Shown in pieces: positions 33,812 to 45,304 of a DNA stretch of 64,000 bases. The stretch covers positions 5,483,227 through 5,547,226 of the forward strand of contig OU452232.1 of NCBI GenBank assembly GCA_911728455.2. The letters run 5' to 3'. How positions within the stretch are numbered: the stretch's first letter is position 1; each line of letters begins with the position of its first letter. Position numbers and translations under genes: made by a program. The notes under the pieces were generated by a model. It worked only from the letters and a program-made list of their open reading frames with translations. It ran no database searches and was not told where the DNA came from. The DNA comes from Marthasterias glacialis. Its lineage: Eukaryota; Echinodermata; Asteroidea; Forcipulatida; Asteriidae.

Positions 33812-34070
33812 GAACAGTGGAAATTAAGCAATGGAAAAGATATGATAGTTAAGTTTTAAAAAAAATGCAAAGCAATCATGTACAACAAAAGTGCACATAA
33901 AAGTAACAAATACAAAATGAAAATGGCAAGAGTAATATAAATAAAATAAATAACTATGGCAAAATTTGTGAAATTGATGTCGAGAACAATAATGTGGGTC
34001 CCTTCGGTAGCCGACGAAAGGTGTAGTTTTGTTACACGCAATCAAAGTTGGAAAAGAAATGCAGCGTAAA

Positions 34071-34087
34071 CCTCACATCGGGCGCCA
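34071..34087 (-). promoter_or_regulatory. tRNA primer-binding site of the LTR element
   Basis: Four bases after the right-hand LTR, the minus strand reads TGGCGCCCGATGTGAGG. TGGCGCC at this position is the classical start of a primer-binding site complementary to a tRNA 3' end. It fixes the element's direction as minus. The exact primer tRNA was not determined. Confidence 0.75.
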
Positions 34088-34091
34088 ATTA

Positions 34092-36421
34092 TGTAACGGG
34101 CACGAATGCGGCTAGCGCACTCTATGCCGGTACATAATAAATTTACAAGTTTACGCTGTTTTTGCTTGTAAATGTATAAAGTTTTATTTCTTATCCCGAC
34201 TACCATGAAGGGGGGACGATTAAACGCTGACAATAAACTATAACTGAGATAAAATGAGTATAATCTCAGTGCAAAAATGAAATATAATTAAAAATAAAAC
34301 CTGCCGGTTCTCGACAATTAAAAAGAGAAATACACTTAATACAATGAAAAATGCAATGAAAATATTGAAATGGCAAAGTGAAAGAATAAATAAATAAATG
34401 AATGGCCTATCTGTGGTGGCTGGACGAAATGAAGACTTGTAGAATATTCTGTCGAGAAGTTGAAGAAACGAGAAGTTGAAGAAACAATAATTTGAAGATG
34501 TCGAAGGTGATGGGGGAACTTGAAGCGGTGCAAAAACAGCTCCTTGTCCTTGATCAGGGGACAGGATACTGTTTTTGTTACAAAATGAAGATGATGAATA
34601 CAAGTGAATCACGCTGTCCTGCTGGCTCTTTTACTTGTTACTCCGCCTAGAGCAGGACAGGGAAGAACATATAAACAATGGTGTTTCTTGAGCTGGGCTG
34701 GCGCAATCCAATATATACAGATATCCGACAGAGGCAAAGTGTACACACTGAAGAAACTTGGAGGGTTAATTCTCACAACTTTCCTCTGTCGGAGTCCAGT
34801 GGCCAAGTGTTAAAATGAATACAATGCCATTCAGAATTTGAAACTAACTAAAATTAAATACTTATAAAACAAAGGCTAATAATGATAATCCTTCAAAATG
34901 AAAGGAAGTAATAAATCACTAATCCTGCAGGTTAATCCCTGTGAGAAACTGTGTGGGAAGTTGCACTGCACTGGTCAGCACATTCTCCCACACAAACTGT
35001 TTATCACACCTTGGACCAGACCAGTGCCCAAGGCTAAGGAACATTAGATGCGATTACATAATTGCAATTATAAGAAGCAGGACATTTCATGGAACAATGA
35101 CTCATCATTACCATGAAATAAGGATGTTGAATAAACCATGAATAAACTAGGAAAACCATAAACATTGCTTCCACTAAAAGCAATTATTTATATACAAAAT
35201 GAATTTGGTAGACTTAAAAGTAATATCAAGAGTAAATGCAAAAGATAAAAAAAAGCAACAAGAAAATAAAATCAAAGAAACATAAAATCATAGAGCAAAA
35301 CTATGATCAAAATAATCACTGACTTAATTTAAGTCATAGTAAATGAAAATGAGGATATATGCTAAACACTATTAAATCAATGAAAGTTACTATACAAAAG
35401 CTATTCCTTGTTCATGTTAGATCCATAAAGGAATCAAAAAGTATTATTAGAAACAAAGTTGTTTCTAATAACTAGAAAGGTTGAAACAAATCAATCAATC
35501 AACAAGACTTCTAAGGAGTTTAGGCTCTTAGGTGGAATCAAGGACATTATTTATCAAGAATGCCAAAATGTAACCTTCAGTTGTTAAGACTCTAGAATGA
35601 AGTTACATATTAAATTATCAGTGTGTGATTACACCATAATATACAGAGTAAAATATCAATTCAAAAAGCAAGTTTAAAACAATGGAATAGAAATATGTAT
35701 CTATCCTCAAAATACAATATTGATGTAGATATTCAATCCACTCAAATAAATCAAATTCAAAGCAAAATAGTATTGATACAAAATGTAGCTCACATTTTGC
35801 AATCAATCAAAAGTTAAAAGAGAATGTAAAACAACAAGTCAACAATTATCAAAGCAAAATCAGAGCAAATTAAAAAGGAACTTTGTTCTAGAACCTCCAT
35901 ATAAAACCTAAAACAATATCCTCACACAATAGAAAAAGGCAGTGACTGTTCAAATTAAATGTAAAGTGACCATCAATCTTAGCTCAGAAACTTAAAAGAA
36001 TAACTCTTAAGCCGAGGGATAATACAAGTAAGATAAAAGTAAAATCAAACTCACCTAGAGCAGGACAGGGAAGAACATATAAACAATGGTGTTTCTTGAG
36101 CTGGGCTGGCGCAATCCAATATATACAGATATCCGACAGAGGCAAAGTGTACACACTGAAGAAACTTGGAGGGTTAATTCTCACAACTTTCCTCTGTCGG
36201 AGTCCAGTGGCCAAGTGTCCAAACTCTTTCTTGGTAATGGTCACTGACCTCTGGACAACCCTTCCTCAATGCGCCGTGATTGGTTGCAAAGCCTGCTACC
36301 AATCACCCACTCATCACACACCAGTCAACCACCCACTCCTAGACTAGCCCTAGTCCGAGCGGGACATAGGTAAACTAGGAGTTACAAAAAAATGGGGGGC
36401 CTGCAATTTCATCCCATTACA
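34092..36421 (-). repeat. LTR (5' LTR in element orientation)
   Basis: Exact partner of 29883-32212 at an offset of 4209, including the internal 165-bp repeat pair (34646-34810, 36054-36218). It should carry the element's promoter; none was located. Confidence 0.85.
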
Positions 36422-36513
36422 CATGTGTGTCCGTATCCGATACATACGTGTACACGTGTAAACTTGCAACCGAACCACCGCTGGACCGTGGCAAGAAAGT
36501 CACATCCCATACA

Positions 36514-36739
36514 CACTAGAAACTCCCGGGCCAGAGTTGTCCCGGAGTCTGCGTCCCGTTGGACCTGACGCATTTCTGGGTCAGTATGACCCGGAATCTG
36601 TGTCCAAATGACCCAGATATTGGTCAGACTGAAATCCCTTTCTTTTTTAAAACAGTTTCCGGGTCAGCCTGACCCAGAAATGCGTCAGATCCAACGGGAC
36701 GCGGAATCCGGGTCAATTTTGACCCAGGAGTTTTTAGAG
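36514..36739. mobile_element. 226-bp MITE with about 90-bp inverted ends
   Basis: The left part (GCGTCCCGTTGGACCTGACG, CATTTCTGGGTCAG) pairs with the right part (CTGACCCAGAAATGCGTCAG, ATCCAACGGGACGC). GGGTCA/TGACCC motifs recur inside. It lies just outside the right LTR but inside copy C. Confidence 0.8.
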
Positions 36740-36796
36740 AGTATGCTGTTGTTAGGCAGTTGCTGAGGGAGGCAGGGCTTAATGAATCGGTCTATT

Positions 36797-37309
36797 ACAC
36801 ACCTTTTCCCTGTATATAATGCATTTTATCGCTAAGCGATAAAATGAGATGAGTTTACCTGTAAACTGAACATGAACAGTTTATCTTGATATTTTATATA
36901 TATATATATTTTGAAGAGTTTATTTAGATTCTGATTGGTCGAGAGGAGATCATAGGAGGGCGCTATCAGACGACTGCATGCAGTGCGCAAATTTCAAGGC
37001 CCAATTGAATTGGATAGCACATAAATTTGGCTTGCGCAAGTTAGAAACTTAGGCGACAACTGACGTGTGCTCAACATGAATAGAAATTTAACAGAAAATG
37101 AACTTTTTCTCATCTTTAAAGCTTTTTTGATGTTTTTAACGGAAGGTCTCTTGACTGGGAATAAAAGTGTATTGAACTAAATGTTTAAATATGGTGAGGC
37201 CTGGTTCTCGGTAAAATTATCAAGAGCCAGGCCAAAAACACAAACGAGTTGAAAACCTCTTCACCACTCTTTGTCTTTTATTATTCCCTGAATAAAATCA
37301 CGTTTTTGT
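36797..37309. other. non-coding DNA
   Basis: A hairpin ATTTTATCGCTAAGCGATAAAAT at 36824 and a TATATATATATAT tract at about 36.90 kb. A palindromic GGCCTGGTTCTCGG...AGAGCCAGGCC sits at 37.20-37.23 kb. No gene. Confidence 0.4.
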
Positions 37310-38215
37310 TTTCAGTCTTCAGCAAAAAGATTAAACAAGAAAAAATAAACAGTGCCTAACTAAAGTGAACAATCCTATTTCATTATTTCAAAAATCACAA
37401 TTTATGAAACTATTTTAACAAATTAATAATATTTGTATTTAACTACAGTAGGCCTCTCAAGCTAGTATAGAGCCAAGTTGAATCATGGAGGTAGAAATTA
37501 AATCAGCTAGTTTATGATATGTACTCACCTCAGCACTTGTTACCGCTGTCTACTGCTTTATGTGTCTACTGTAGGCTGTCAGGACTATATCCCTTGTTTT
37601 ATTGAATACAAAGTGAAGTCTTATAAAAGTGGAATGCAGCACGCTTGCCATTTACATCATGTACATACAACGCTAGACATGTACGTTATGTCCCAGTCTG
37701 TTGCTTGATGATCAATACAGTACTATATATACAATTACAATACAGTGATTGCAAAGGTCTTCTGCAGCTAGCAATGTTGCCTGAGTTGTCTGGGTTGTTA
37801 TCAGTGACCAACGTGTACTCGTATACAACTCTGTGAGTGCAGTATACATTGGCGAACGGTGAACTGATTGAACTTTAACCCTTCTTTGGAACCTTGGCAT
37901 ACCGACTGATTTTCATGTTTAGTAATGTTTAAAGTGACCTCATAGCAAGCAGATAAGGCTGAGAAGTTTATGGAACTTCTATCTACTGTATTAATTGGGT
38001 CCAAATAAATTGTACAAGAAAAATTAATTTGTTGATAGTAGGGGAAGATTTTTTCACTTCATTTGGAGTAATGGGGACATTCCCGCACGCAGTCAAAATC
38101 TCTAAAAATACAGAAATTTACAATGACTCTGCATGGAAGTTTCCATGTAGTCCATGCAATGAATAGTTCAATATGTGCATTTATAATGTGTACTGTGTGG
38201 CGAGCCAAGCGTTGA
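37310..38215 (-). repeat. distal block of the right arm
   Basis: Reverse complement of 5150-5985 plus 6168-6330: GAGCCAAGCG, AGACAACTCAGGCAAC-type and AGTGCTGAGGTGAGTAC match in order. The left copy has the MITE at 5989-6167; this copy does not. It is non-coding, rich in TGTACA-type words. Confidence 0.8.
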
Positions 38216-38941
38216 TATATATATGCTTTGTAAGTCACTCAATATCTCTCTTTGAATATTGTTTAATATGTGTACCCCCATGAGGTCTTGATCCATCTCT
38301 CAAGAAATCAGGGCTTGTGTAGAGCAGTCATTTTGAAAGGATTTGTAAATGAAAATAAAACTCATTCCTCTTGTCTTGAGACATTAACTCACACTCAGTC
38401 TTGGGTTTAGAGAAATCTAAGACTTGTTTGATCATGATTCTCTTTTTTCTCTCTGGTTGATGAGATTTGAAACTAAGATTGATTGATATTCTTTTCAGGA
38501 TGTGAGATGAGTGGTCAGTCACAAGAGAAGATGCACCTTATAAACCTGACGATGCACAATGAATGGAATGTTGATGTGAAGGAAACACAACACACTGCTT
38601 CCAAATCCTACACCCAACACTAGCATGTAAACCACAGTGATTAACATCTGACATGTCTGAAGGATCATGCTGCCCATCATGTATTGGTGAGCATGGGGGG
38701 CAGTAAAGGGGTTGATTTGCCCGAAAAATTGACACAGACAAAAACACATACCAATTTTTAATAACAAGACTTTTTTATGTTTTTTTCTTTTTGCTTTGCC
38801 CAATTTTTCCCCACTGTATTGTTGCTCATCAGGAGTCTTTACTTTCTTTGAAATATGGCATGTAATGATGACATGGATGGGGGCACAAGCCACCAAACTG
38901 ATGTCCAGGTGCCCTCCCTCCCCCCCCCCCACCATTTGAAA
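38216..38941. other. non-coding DNA
   Basis: No gene or repeat family was recognised. Confidence 0.4.
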
Positions 38942-39638
38942 TCTGGACTTTTGAGATTAAAAAAATACCAGAATAAAATGTTACATTCTATGAGTTTTTC
39001 TGTATTAATTTCAGTGTTTTTAAAAACTATTATTTACACGCAGAATGTATTTTGTTTTACTTCAACAAGTCAGGAGAGTGCTGAAAAGGGGCTAATTGTT
39101 TGGGAAAAATACAAACGGAAACTGCAGTTTTAATTGGCCAAAAGTTATGGTGCCCCTTCCTTTTGTGCCCCCCAAAAATTTTACCCAAGTTACGGCGCTG
39201 TGAGCGTGTAAGAACTCGGCAGGTCAAGTTCATTGGGCACATACTCAGTATGCAAGACATTGAACTATGGCAAATGATATGCCCTATACACTAATTCGAG
39301 CAGCTCGTTCTTGGTGGTTTGCACCACCTCAGCTATGCAGAGGCAAAACTAGGGTAAAATTTCTAGGGGGGGGGGCATGAAAAGGGGGTGCACCATATTT
39401 TTATGCCAGGGCACTTCTGGTCTATTAAATATGTTCACTCTTCCCAAACAAGCCCCTTTTCGGCACTCATGTTTTGCAGTTTAGTGTTTTTTATAAGATA
39501 ATCTGACATGGAGGTACAAACAAATGCACCGTCTGCCTGTGAATAGAAAAATGGTTTACAAAAAACATTGAATTTTACTACATGAAAGCTTACAAAATCT
39601 AACTTTTTTTGTGGTAATTTTTAATCTCAAAAGTCCAG
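38942..39638. repeat. 697-bp foldback element
   Basis: CTGGACTTTTGAGATTAAAA at the left pairs with TTTTTAATCTCAAAAGTCCAG at the right. Inner parts pair as well: GTGCTGAAAAGGGGCT with AGCCCCTTTTCGGCAC, and TTGTGCCCCCCAAAAATTTTACCC with the copy at 39.35-39.38 kb. A central single-copy stretch (about 39.21-39.34 kb) separates the arms. Confidence 0.75.
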
Positions 39639-40591
39639 TTTTCGAAGGGGAAAGTGCCATCTAATACAGTCTAATGTCAGTAAATCCCCTCAATATAAAT
39701 GATCAATGAATAACGCTGGGTGATATATCAGTATTTCTGGTTCTTTATCCATGTTTTGTAATCTTTGATATGTGACATAATAATGTTAGGAGTTTTATTC
39801 CCAACTGTCTCACAAATGACGTTGCTGCTTAGTGCATATATACAAAGTGTCATTTTTACTCAACATTCAAGTTAGACCAGCACCAATTAAGACTAAGTTC
39901 AGAGTTAGGCTTTCCTTTATCAGTCAGGAGGATTACTAAATATGGGCAGTGTGAATTTAACGGGTGATTCTAAATCTGCTAGGCCCGACAAACCATCCCA
40001 CGGAGGCATGTGGAACAAATCATAATGAGGTGCTCTTCGGAAGTGGTAAAAAATCTCATAAAAGTAGTCGCTGTTTGTCGGAAAACGCAACAGTAGAAAC
40101 GCTATCCCAGGGATGAAATTGTAGATTGTAACTTGTAGTTGGTGTATTCGTGGCCAGATTTATTTTTCAACCAATCACAATTTTTGTTTCAGACATTTTC
40201 TGTCCCCTATGCCTGCAGTGCATTGTTGAAGCGAGCTGTAGCATGGCAACACCCAGAATGCTTTGTGGCACGCTATTACATGTGTTCTGATTGGCTATTG
40301 GTAGTGCTGCATTGGGGGCATTGTCTCACGTAATGGTTACTCCAAAGTTGGTTATAAACCAGACTGTTTATATACAGGCTTTAGTTTGAAAAAAACTTTA
40401 ACAGGTCCACTTCAAACAATAAACTTGAACTATTCCCTGATGGAGAGACAAAGATTTGACTTATTGGGGTTCTATTACAATGTAAGATCACCATTGTACC
40501 TTGTGTCTTTAGTATTTCAAGCAATAAACGACAAGGGGAACTGACTGGGTAAACTTTTTGAAATCAATTTTTTGGGTGAACAAAGAAAAAG
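39639..40591. other. non-coding DNA
   Basis: Half of the 52.36-kb hairpin sequence occurs at 40518-40553 (AAGCAATAAACGACAAGGGG). Otherwise nothing was recognised. Confidence 0.4.
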
Positions 40592-40664
40592 TGACTGGAG
40601 TGGGGTTTGAACCTGCGACAACCGGCTTAACGTACCGACGCTCTACCAACTGAGCTATCCAGCC
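40592..40664 (-). tRNA. tRNA-like sequence, probably tRNA pseudogene or SINE head
   Basis: The minus strand folds with a good acceptor stem (GGCTGGA with TCCAGTC, one G-U), a consensus D-arm (TAGCTCAGTTGGTAGAGC = A-box) and a B-box GGTTCAAACCCC. The anticodon stem is TCGGT/GCCGG with loop ACGTTAA, so the anticodon would be GTT (Asn). Base 33 is C, not U, and the T-stem has two mismatches, so it is probably not functional. Confidence 0.6.
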
Positions 40665-40803
40665 CTAACCTTAGTATTTTATCAGATTAAGCTTAAATTC
40701 ATCTTAAAAGTTATTTTACTTGTGTTTTGGGGAAATCGACTGTGTGGAGTGTATTTTTATCCATGGTTATTCAGATTGACTGTTGGTGGACTACTGTTGA
40801 AAA

Positions 40804-40923
40804 TCCCAAGTACAAAGGAATTTTATCTCAAGTGCACTTGAGATAATATTCATTTGTACTTGGGAAGTTGGGCTCATTTTTTTGTAGTTCTAATCCTGAA
40901 CTACCACAAAATGAGCCCAACTT
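40804..40923. repeat. two adjacent perfect-type hairpins
   Basis: Hairpin 1 (40804-40865) pairs TCCCAAGTACAAA with TTTGTACTTGGGA, with an inner TCTCAAGTGCACTTGAGA palindrome. Hairpin 2 (40865-40923) pairs AGTTGGGCTCATTTT and TGTAGTTC with GAACTACCACAAAATGAGCCCAACT. They abut without a spacer. Confidence 0.75.
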
Positions 40924-41788
40924 TGTTCTTGTTGACTGTTCAAAACGTAGTTCTCAGAAGGATTTAAAGCAGGGGGATTTTTGTGCATCCCCGAAAAGTT
41001 TGTTTGTTGGGAAATTATAATCCCAAAGTATTGTGTTATCATTATTTGTATCCAAGTTAAAAGACATAAGATGGAATCTTGGTACAAAGCAAAAGAAATG
41101 ATTAATATTGGATTTCATTTTCAACATTTATAATAACTCAGTCGTGAACACTCAATCTCAATAAAGAACACAACCTGATAATGATTATTAATTAATATCT
41201 CAGTTATACCAACTAAGCGATCGAGATGACCACAATGAACAGAAATAACATTGTATTTAATCCCATTGTCAAAGCAACTGATCCGTTTATGCTACCTTGA
41301 TTATAGAACCTCAGAAACTGGACTGAAAACAACTGAACTAATTCTAAGCATTAAAACAAAAGAAGTTTAGTATTCACATGCAAAAGAGACTTTGATTTGG
41401 GGTTTTTACTTTACCGCGTGTATCGATATTATACAATTATTTTGAGAGTGTACATACTAGTGTTAAGAATCTCCACACAAAGACCGTGGCTATAATATTA
41501 AATTGTCGGGATGCAATTTGAGTATACAACTGGACTATAATAAAATTGTTGTATGAAGTGATCGATTTCCATATGTCATTATCGCTTAGGCCAATATTTG
41601 CAAATTCTGAACACAAAGGAATTTCTTTGGAAGCCTTTTTAAGGGCTACAAAGCTGCCTGGTTTAATGTGGTTATCACCACACATAACATCCAAATTCAT
41701 TTGTGAACAATCGAATGGTTCAACATTGCCAAGAGAGTTTTGGATGGATGAGTGTTTGAAGTTTGTTTGGGATTTTACAAAGTCATTA
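40924..41788. other. non-coding DNA
   Basis: No gene was recognised; overlapping 100-codon frames on both strands at 41.44-41.87 kb have no recognisable domain. Confidence 0.4.
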
Positions 41789-41919
41789 CACTGTACAAAA
41801 AAAAAATTAGTCAAAAAAGCCTTAATTAGTCATGTGAGACATCATTTTAATGTTAGTTGGTCAAACTGATGTCTGATATGACAAATTAGCGCTGTTTTGA
41901 CTAACTTTTTTTTACAGTG
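41789..41919. mobile_element. 131-bp MITE, CACTGTA ends, TA flanks
   Basis: CACTGTA-A-run-TTAGTCAAAA at the left pairs with TTTTGACTAAC-T-run-TACAGTG at the right. TA precedes and follows the ends, fitting a Tc1/mariner-type target. Non-coding. Confidence 0.75.
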
Positions 41920-42057
41920 TAGAATAATGGAATAATAATGAGGTAGACTGTGTTACAACTATGAGATGAGGACATAACCCTTAATAGTTAAGTAAATTAC
42001 CCCCTCCTTCCGCAAATGTCTTTTAAAAGTTTCACTAGGGGGCATTGTACACACTAA

Positions 42058-42724
42058 ATCTGTTGAGTCCAAGACTGACATATGTGCGGTCAATGACTAC
42101 ACTTTGAAAGTGTTGAATCCAACATTGTAAATGTTAAATCCAGCATTTTAAAAATAATATCAAACATCAAAGTGTTTATTCAACTGTAATAACCCTGCGA
42201 CCTAATTTTCCATTCTAGAAAGTTCATTGTTTATTCCCTCTGGACTTTGACATGTTTGACATGCTGATGAAGTATGGGTCCCTATACAGCCCCATTTCAC
42301 TATAGTCCCTTGACAGGACTCCCACTTTTACTCTTGGTATTTAACCTTTGATCCTACACTCCAGCCTTTGAAGTATTGCCGATTAGCCCATATGTTTTTC
42401 ATTGTATGATGACTGTTCTAACCAGTTTTTCCTGTAGCTAGTGCCAAGTGTAGATCGAATAAATGTTTGCTCTCTAGCTCTAGTAAGTTTAGTCTGATTC
42501 CAATTTGATTTGTACACTAAGCGTGCATTTGAGTATATAACATCAACATTTTTTTTTTTTTCCCATTGAAATTGTTGCATCAGCACTTTAAATGTTGAAT
42601 GAACAGTTTAAAGGCAAGATTAAAAGTTCTACATGCTGGATTTAACATTTTCAAATGTTGGATTTAACACTTTCGAAGTGTTGTCACTGACCGCACACAC
42701 ATAAGTGTTGGATTCAACTCTTCA
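42058..42724. mobile_element. 667-bp element with about 100-bp repetitive inverted ends
   Basis: GTGCGGTCAATGACTACACT, TTGAAAGTGTTGAATCCAAC and AATGTTAAATCCAGCAT at the left pair with the right end (ATGCTGGATTTAACATTTTC, AATGTTGGATTTAACACTTT, GTCACTGACCGCAC). The ends contain tandem copies of a GTTxAATCCAAC motif. No transposase is visible. Confidence 0.7.
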
Positions 42725-44284
42725 GTTTTAAGCGTGGAAACAGCGCCATTGAATCACCAATACTAGCCACACTATAACCCAAGCAAAACACGTCTGGTAG
42801 CATTTCCCGTTTTATATTTTGTCAATTACATCAGAAGAACACCAAATCCAACACCAGAAATGTTTAAAATTTATTTTAACAATGCCAACACTACCCAAAA
42901 GAGATTAATCACATGGTCTCAATTGCAAATATTACTTGGGTTTTTTTTTCATCACCTATCGATAATTTGATTACATTAGTTATAAGTTTTTTCCCGTCAC
43001 AACAATGCTTGCATTCCAAATAATGACTTTGGCGATTCCCTTTTAGAAAACGGAAAAATTCTAATTTTAAAAATATTGGATTAATTTCCCGATTAGGTCT
43101 AGTCCAACAACTAAACAAGTTCTAGTAACAAAAGAGGGCGCTATTCAACGGACTTGCATTCACAGACTGATATTATCATGAACAATTAGCAACAAGTTTG
43201 CAATCAATGTGCTGAACAATTATATTTTGCGACATATTTAAGATATCAAAGCAAGCTAGTTATCAAAGCAAGCTAGTCTTGATTAATTGCTTTTTTAAAA
43301 TTAATTGTATTGTCTGTGTGGTTAACATTTTCATTTAAAAACCCTTACTTTGAAATTAATTGTTATTAGAAAAAGTTAACTCTTGTTACAAATCTTATAT
43401 TAATACAACTATTGAATGGAAAACTCCATTAATAGTCCCACAGGCTCCCATGGTTGCTGGTACCACAACGAACGTGTTCCATGCAATATTATTTTGTAGA
43501 TTTGGTTTACAATTCAGTAGGCCTATAGTTATTATTTCGTTGGTCTTTGGTACCACCATCTTGTTGTTTTTCTGCATTGGAATCAATGTAACCAAACCGA
43601 GGCTGTGAGGGAATTTAGTCCGGCACCTTAATAGTATCATGAGAAATAGTGCTGTAAACTTAATTGCACACAGGAACTTGACAGAATGATGCTTAATTAG
43701 GCTAAGGCTCAACAGAAGGCTAACAAGTTGTTTGCTCTCCATGAGTTAAAGAGTTGTATGGTAAGTTAAAAAGGATAAATACTTCAGGCGATTCATGTAG
43801 GCTTCAAAGCATTGTTTTGTTAGTGTATGGCAGTTACAATGTAAATCTTGGTATTTCTCCCTTTCAAACTAAGTACCGCTACTAACCTAGGCTGGAAGGG
43901 CATTTCAAATGGCAAACCTTATTTTGAGTTTAGTGAAAATCATTTGCATTTACGGCCCGTGACATAGGGACCGTCACCAAACTTTGTAGGCATGAAAGGT
44001 TCCTAAGACTTACAGCATTTCACTGATCCTTCCAGGACCAGCGGAATCCCACAATTGTATGGATTTATGTAAATGAGAATTATATAGTACTAAAAAGGAT
44101 GGTTTTTGTTGTCATGGTAAGGCAGTACTTAAACTATAGAAGACCTAAAGCATGTAACCAACAAGCCAACCGATGCGTTGTGATGTAACTGGTATGTGCT
44201 TTTGTGGCATTGTGAAAGTAATGTATTTTGAACACACTGTAGTACCCCATAGTTCTTTTCTAACAACGAACTGCTTGCTGTGTG
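42725..44284. other. non-coding DNA with MITE relics
   Basis: AATGTAACCAAACCGAGGCTG at 43.58 kb and its fragment at 44.65 kb are decayed relatives of the MITE at 5989. A CAAGCTAGT-type duplication (AGATATCAAAGCAAGCTAGT repeated) lies at 43.24-43.28 kb. Confidence 0.4.
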
Positions 44285-44412
44285 TAAAAAACAAACAAAC
44301 AACCCAATAAGCCAACAAACCAATCAACAAACAACCCACAACTCAACAAACAAACAAACAACCCCAAAACAAACAAACAAACAAATAAAATAAACAAACT
44401 AACAAACAACCA
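44285..44412. repeat. (AAAC)n-type low-complexity tract
   Basis: Repeated AACAAACAAACAACC blocks over about 130 bp, interrupted by CCAACAAACCAATC. Confidence 0.8.
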
Positions 44413-45017
44413 GAACCACTAACATTTCTCCAAACGGTCCTGCTGGCCAGCTCATCATGCTTGACACAGCTTTAAACAAACCACTGCCTGCACAGATCAG
44501 GCCCATTGGACAACCCCTTCCCTCTGCCCCACTGAAAGAACAATTTCCCAAATGAATCAAAACAGTTCCTAAGTAATGATCTAAATAACCATCAGAACTG
44601 TCAACAAAAAGAAAAGTTTAGGAATTGTTGTTTCTCTAGAAAAAGCATGTAACCAAACCGAGGCTGTGGGGAAATTGAAAAAAGGCCCGTCAGCAAAATA
44701 AGACCGTTTTAAAGGGCTACTGTATGCCCAAAATCGGTCCAGGGACTCCAGGTTGAAAGTCAACTATCTCAGACACTGCAAATACTGGGATGTTAACTAA
44801 CACCATAACGCGGTTGTCACATTATTATACCAAGAGAATCAATTTAACACCCCAGTTTTTGCAGTAGAGGAGCACTATAATTATGGACCACTGTCAACAA
44901 TAAAAGCCATATTTTTCAAATCTTTGATTTGCAGAAAAAGTTGTGGGTTTACATTGTTTTGGGTGTAGTGCACCCTAAAGGCTCCGCCCCCTACCCTATA
45001 ACTGGCTGATGCCACCG
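44413..45017. other. non-coding DNA
   Basis: No recognised gene or repeat family besides the 44.65-kb MITE fragment. Confidence 0.4.
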
Positions 45018-45304
45018 GCTTCCGGTTTGCATTTTTTTCTGCAGCCCACAAGTGCCATCCTCAAAATCCATCCTCCTTTTTGGAATCGATTCAAAGAAAA
45101 AAAACATCCCATTGAAAATCATTACGACAGTTGCAATTTGGGACTGCTGAAAAAATAAAGCTTCCGGCAAGCATTTTTTTTTTCTGCGGTCCGGAATTGC
45201 CATCCTCGAGAAAAAAATCATTTCTTTTTTAAAATAAGGATTCCCTTTGAAAATCATGACGACACTGGCAATTTAGGACTGCAGAAAAAATAAAGCTTCC
45301 GGTT
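45018..45304 (+). repeat. two tandem copies of an approximately 140-bp unit
   Basis: Each unit runs from CTTCCGG, TTTTTTTCTGC, TGCCATCCTC to GAAAATCATKACGACA, GGACTGC, GAAAAAATAAAG. The two copies differ at many sites, so the duplication is old. Confidence 0.6.

Larger units (their letters stand above)
29883..36421 (-). mobile_element. non-autonomous Ty3/Gypsy-type LTR retrotransposon
   Basis: Two 2330-bp direct repeats (29883-32212, 34092-36421) start TGTAAC and end TTACA, and bracket a 1879-bp interior. The element reads on the minus strand: the primer-binding site follows the right-hand LTR and both coding pieces are on the minus strand. The repeats look almost identical (one difference noticed, 30848 A versus 35057 C), which implies recent insertion. 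The flanks CATGTATG and CATGTGTG agree at 7 of 8 bases, longer than the usual 4-6 bp duplication. Reverse transcriptase, RNase H and the integrase core are missing, so it needs a helper. Confidence 0.85.
29550..36796. mobile_element. THAP-family DNA transposon (copy C), interrupted by an LTR element
   Basis: The left end AATAGACCGATCCACTAAGC and the complement of the right end (AATAGACCGATTCATTAAGC) form inverted repeats of about 26 bp with three differences. Left subterminal text (ATTGACCAATCACA, GTCCGACAAA, TGCCGCCATT) matches copies A and B. Removing the LTR retrotransposon (29883-36421) leaves about 708 bp, itself containing another MITE (36514-36739). No coding sequence of its own was recognised. 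Confidence 0.7.
21750..38215 (-). repeat. right arm of the large inverted duplication
   Basis: This is the mirror partner of 5150-16000. Matching blocks are 21.80-22.01, 22.34-22.40, 22.54-22.68, 26.52-29.06, 37.31-37.45 and 37.45-38.22 kb. Large private inserts lie between them: 22.69-26.51 kb and the nested transposon at 29.55-36.80 kb. It includes TRIM copy 2 in the opposite orientation to copy 1, so the two genes converge. Confidence 0.8.

Noticed and set aside
40592-40664. Functional tRNA-Asn(GTT)
   Set aside because: Base 33 is not U and the T-stem is mismatched; kept only as a tRNA-like sequence.
41437-41869. Overlapping frames of 107-125 codons on both strands
   Set aside because: Mirror frames of unremarkable composition with no motif; one ends inside a MITE.
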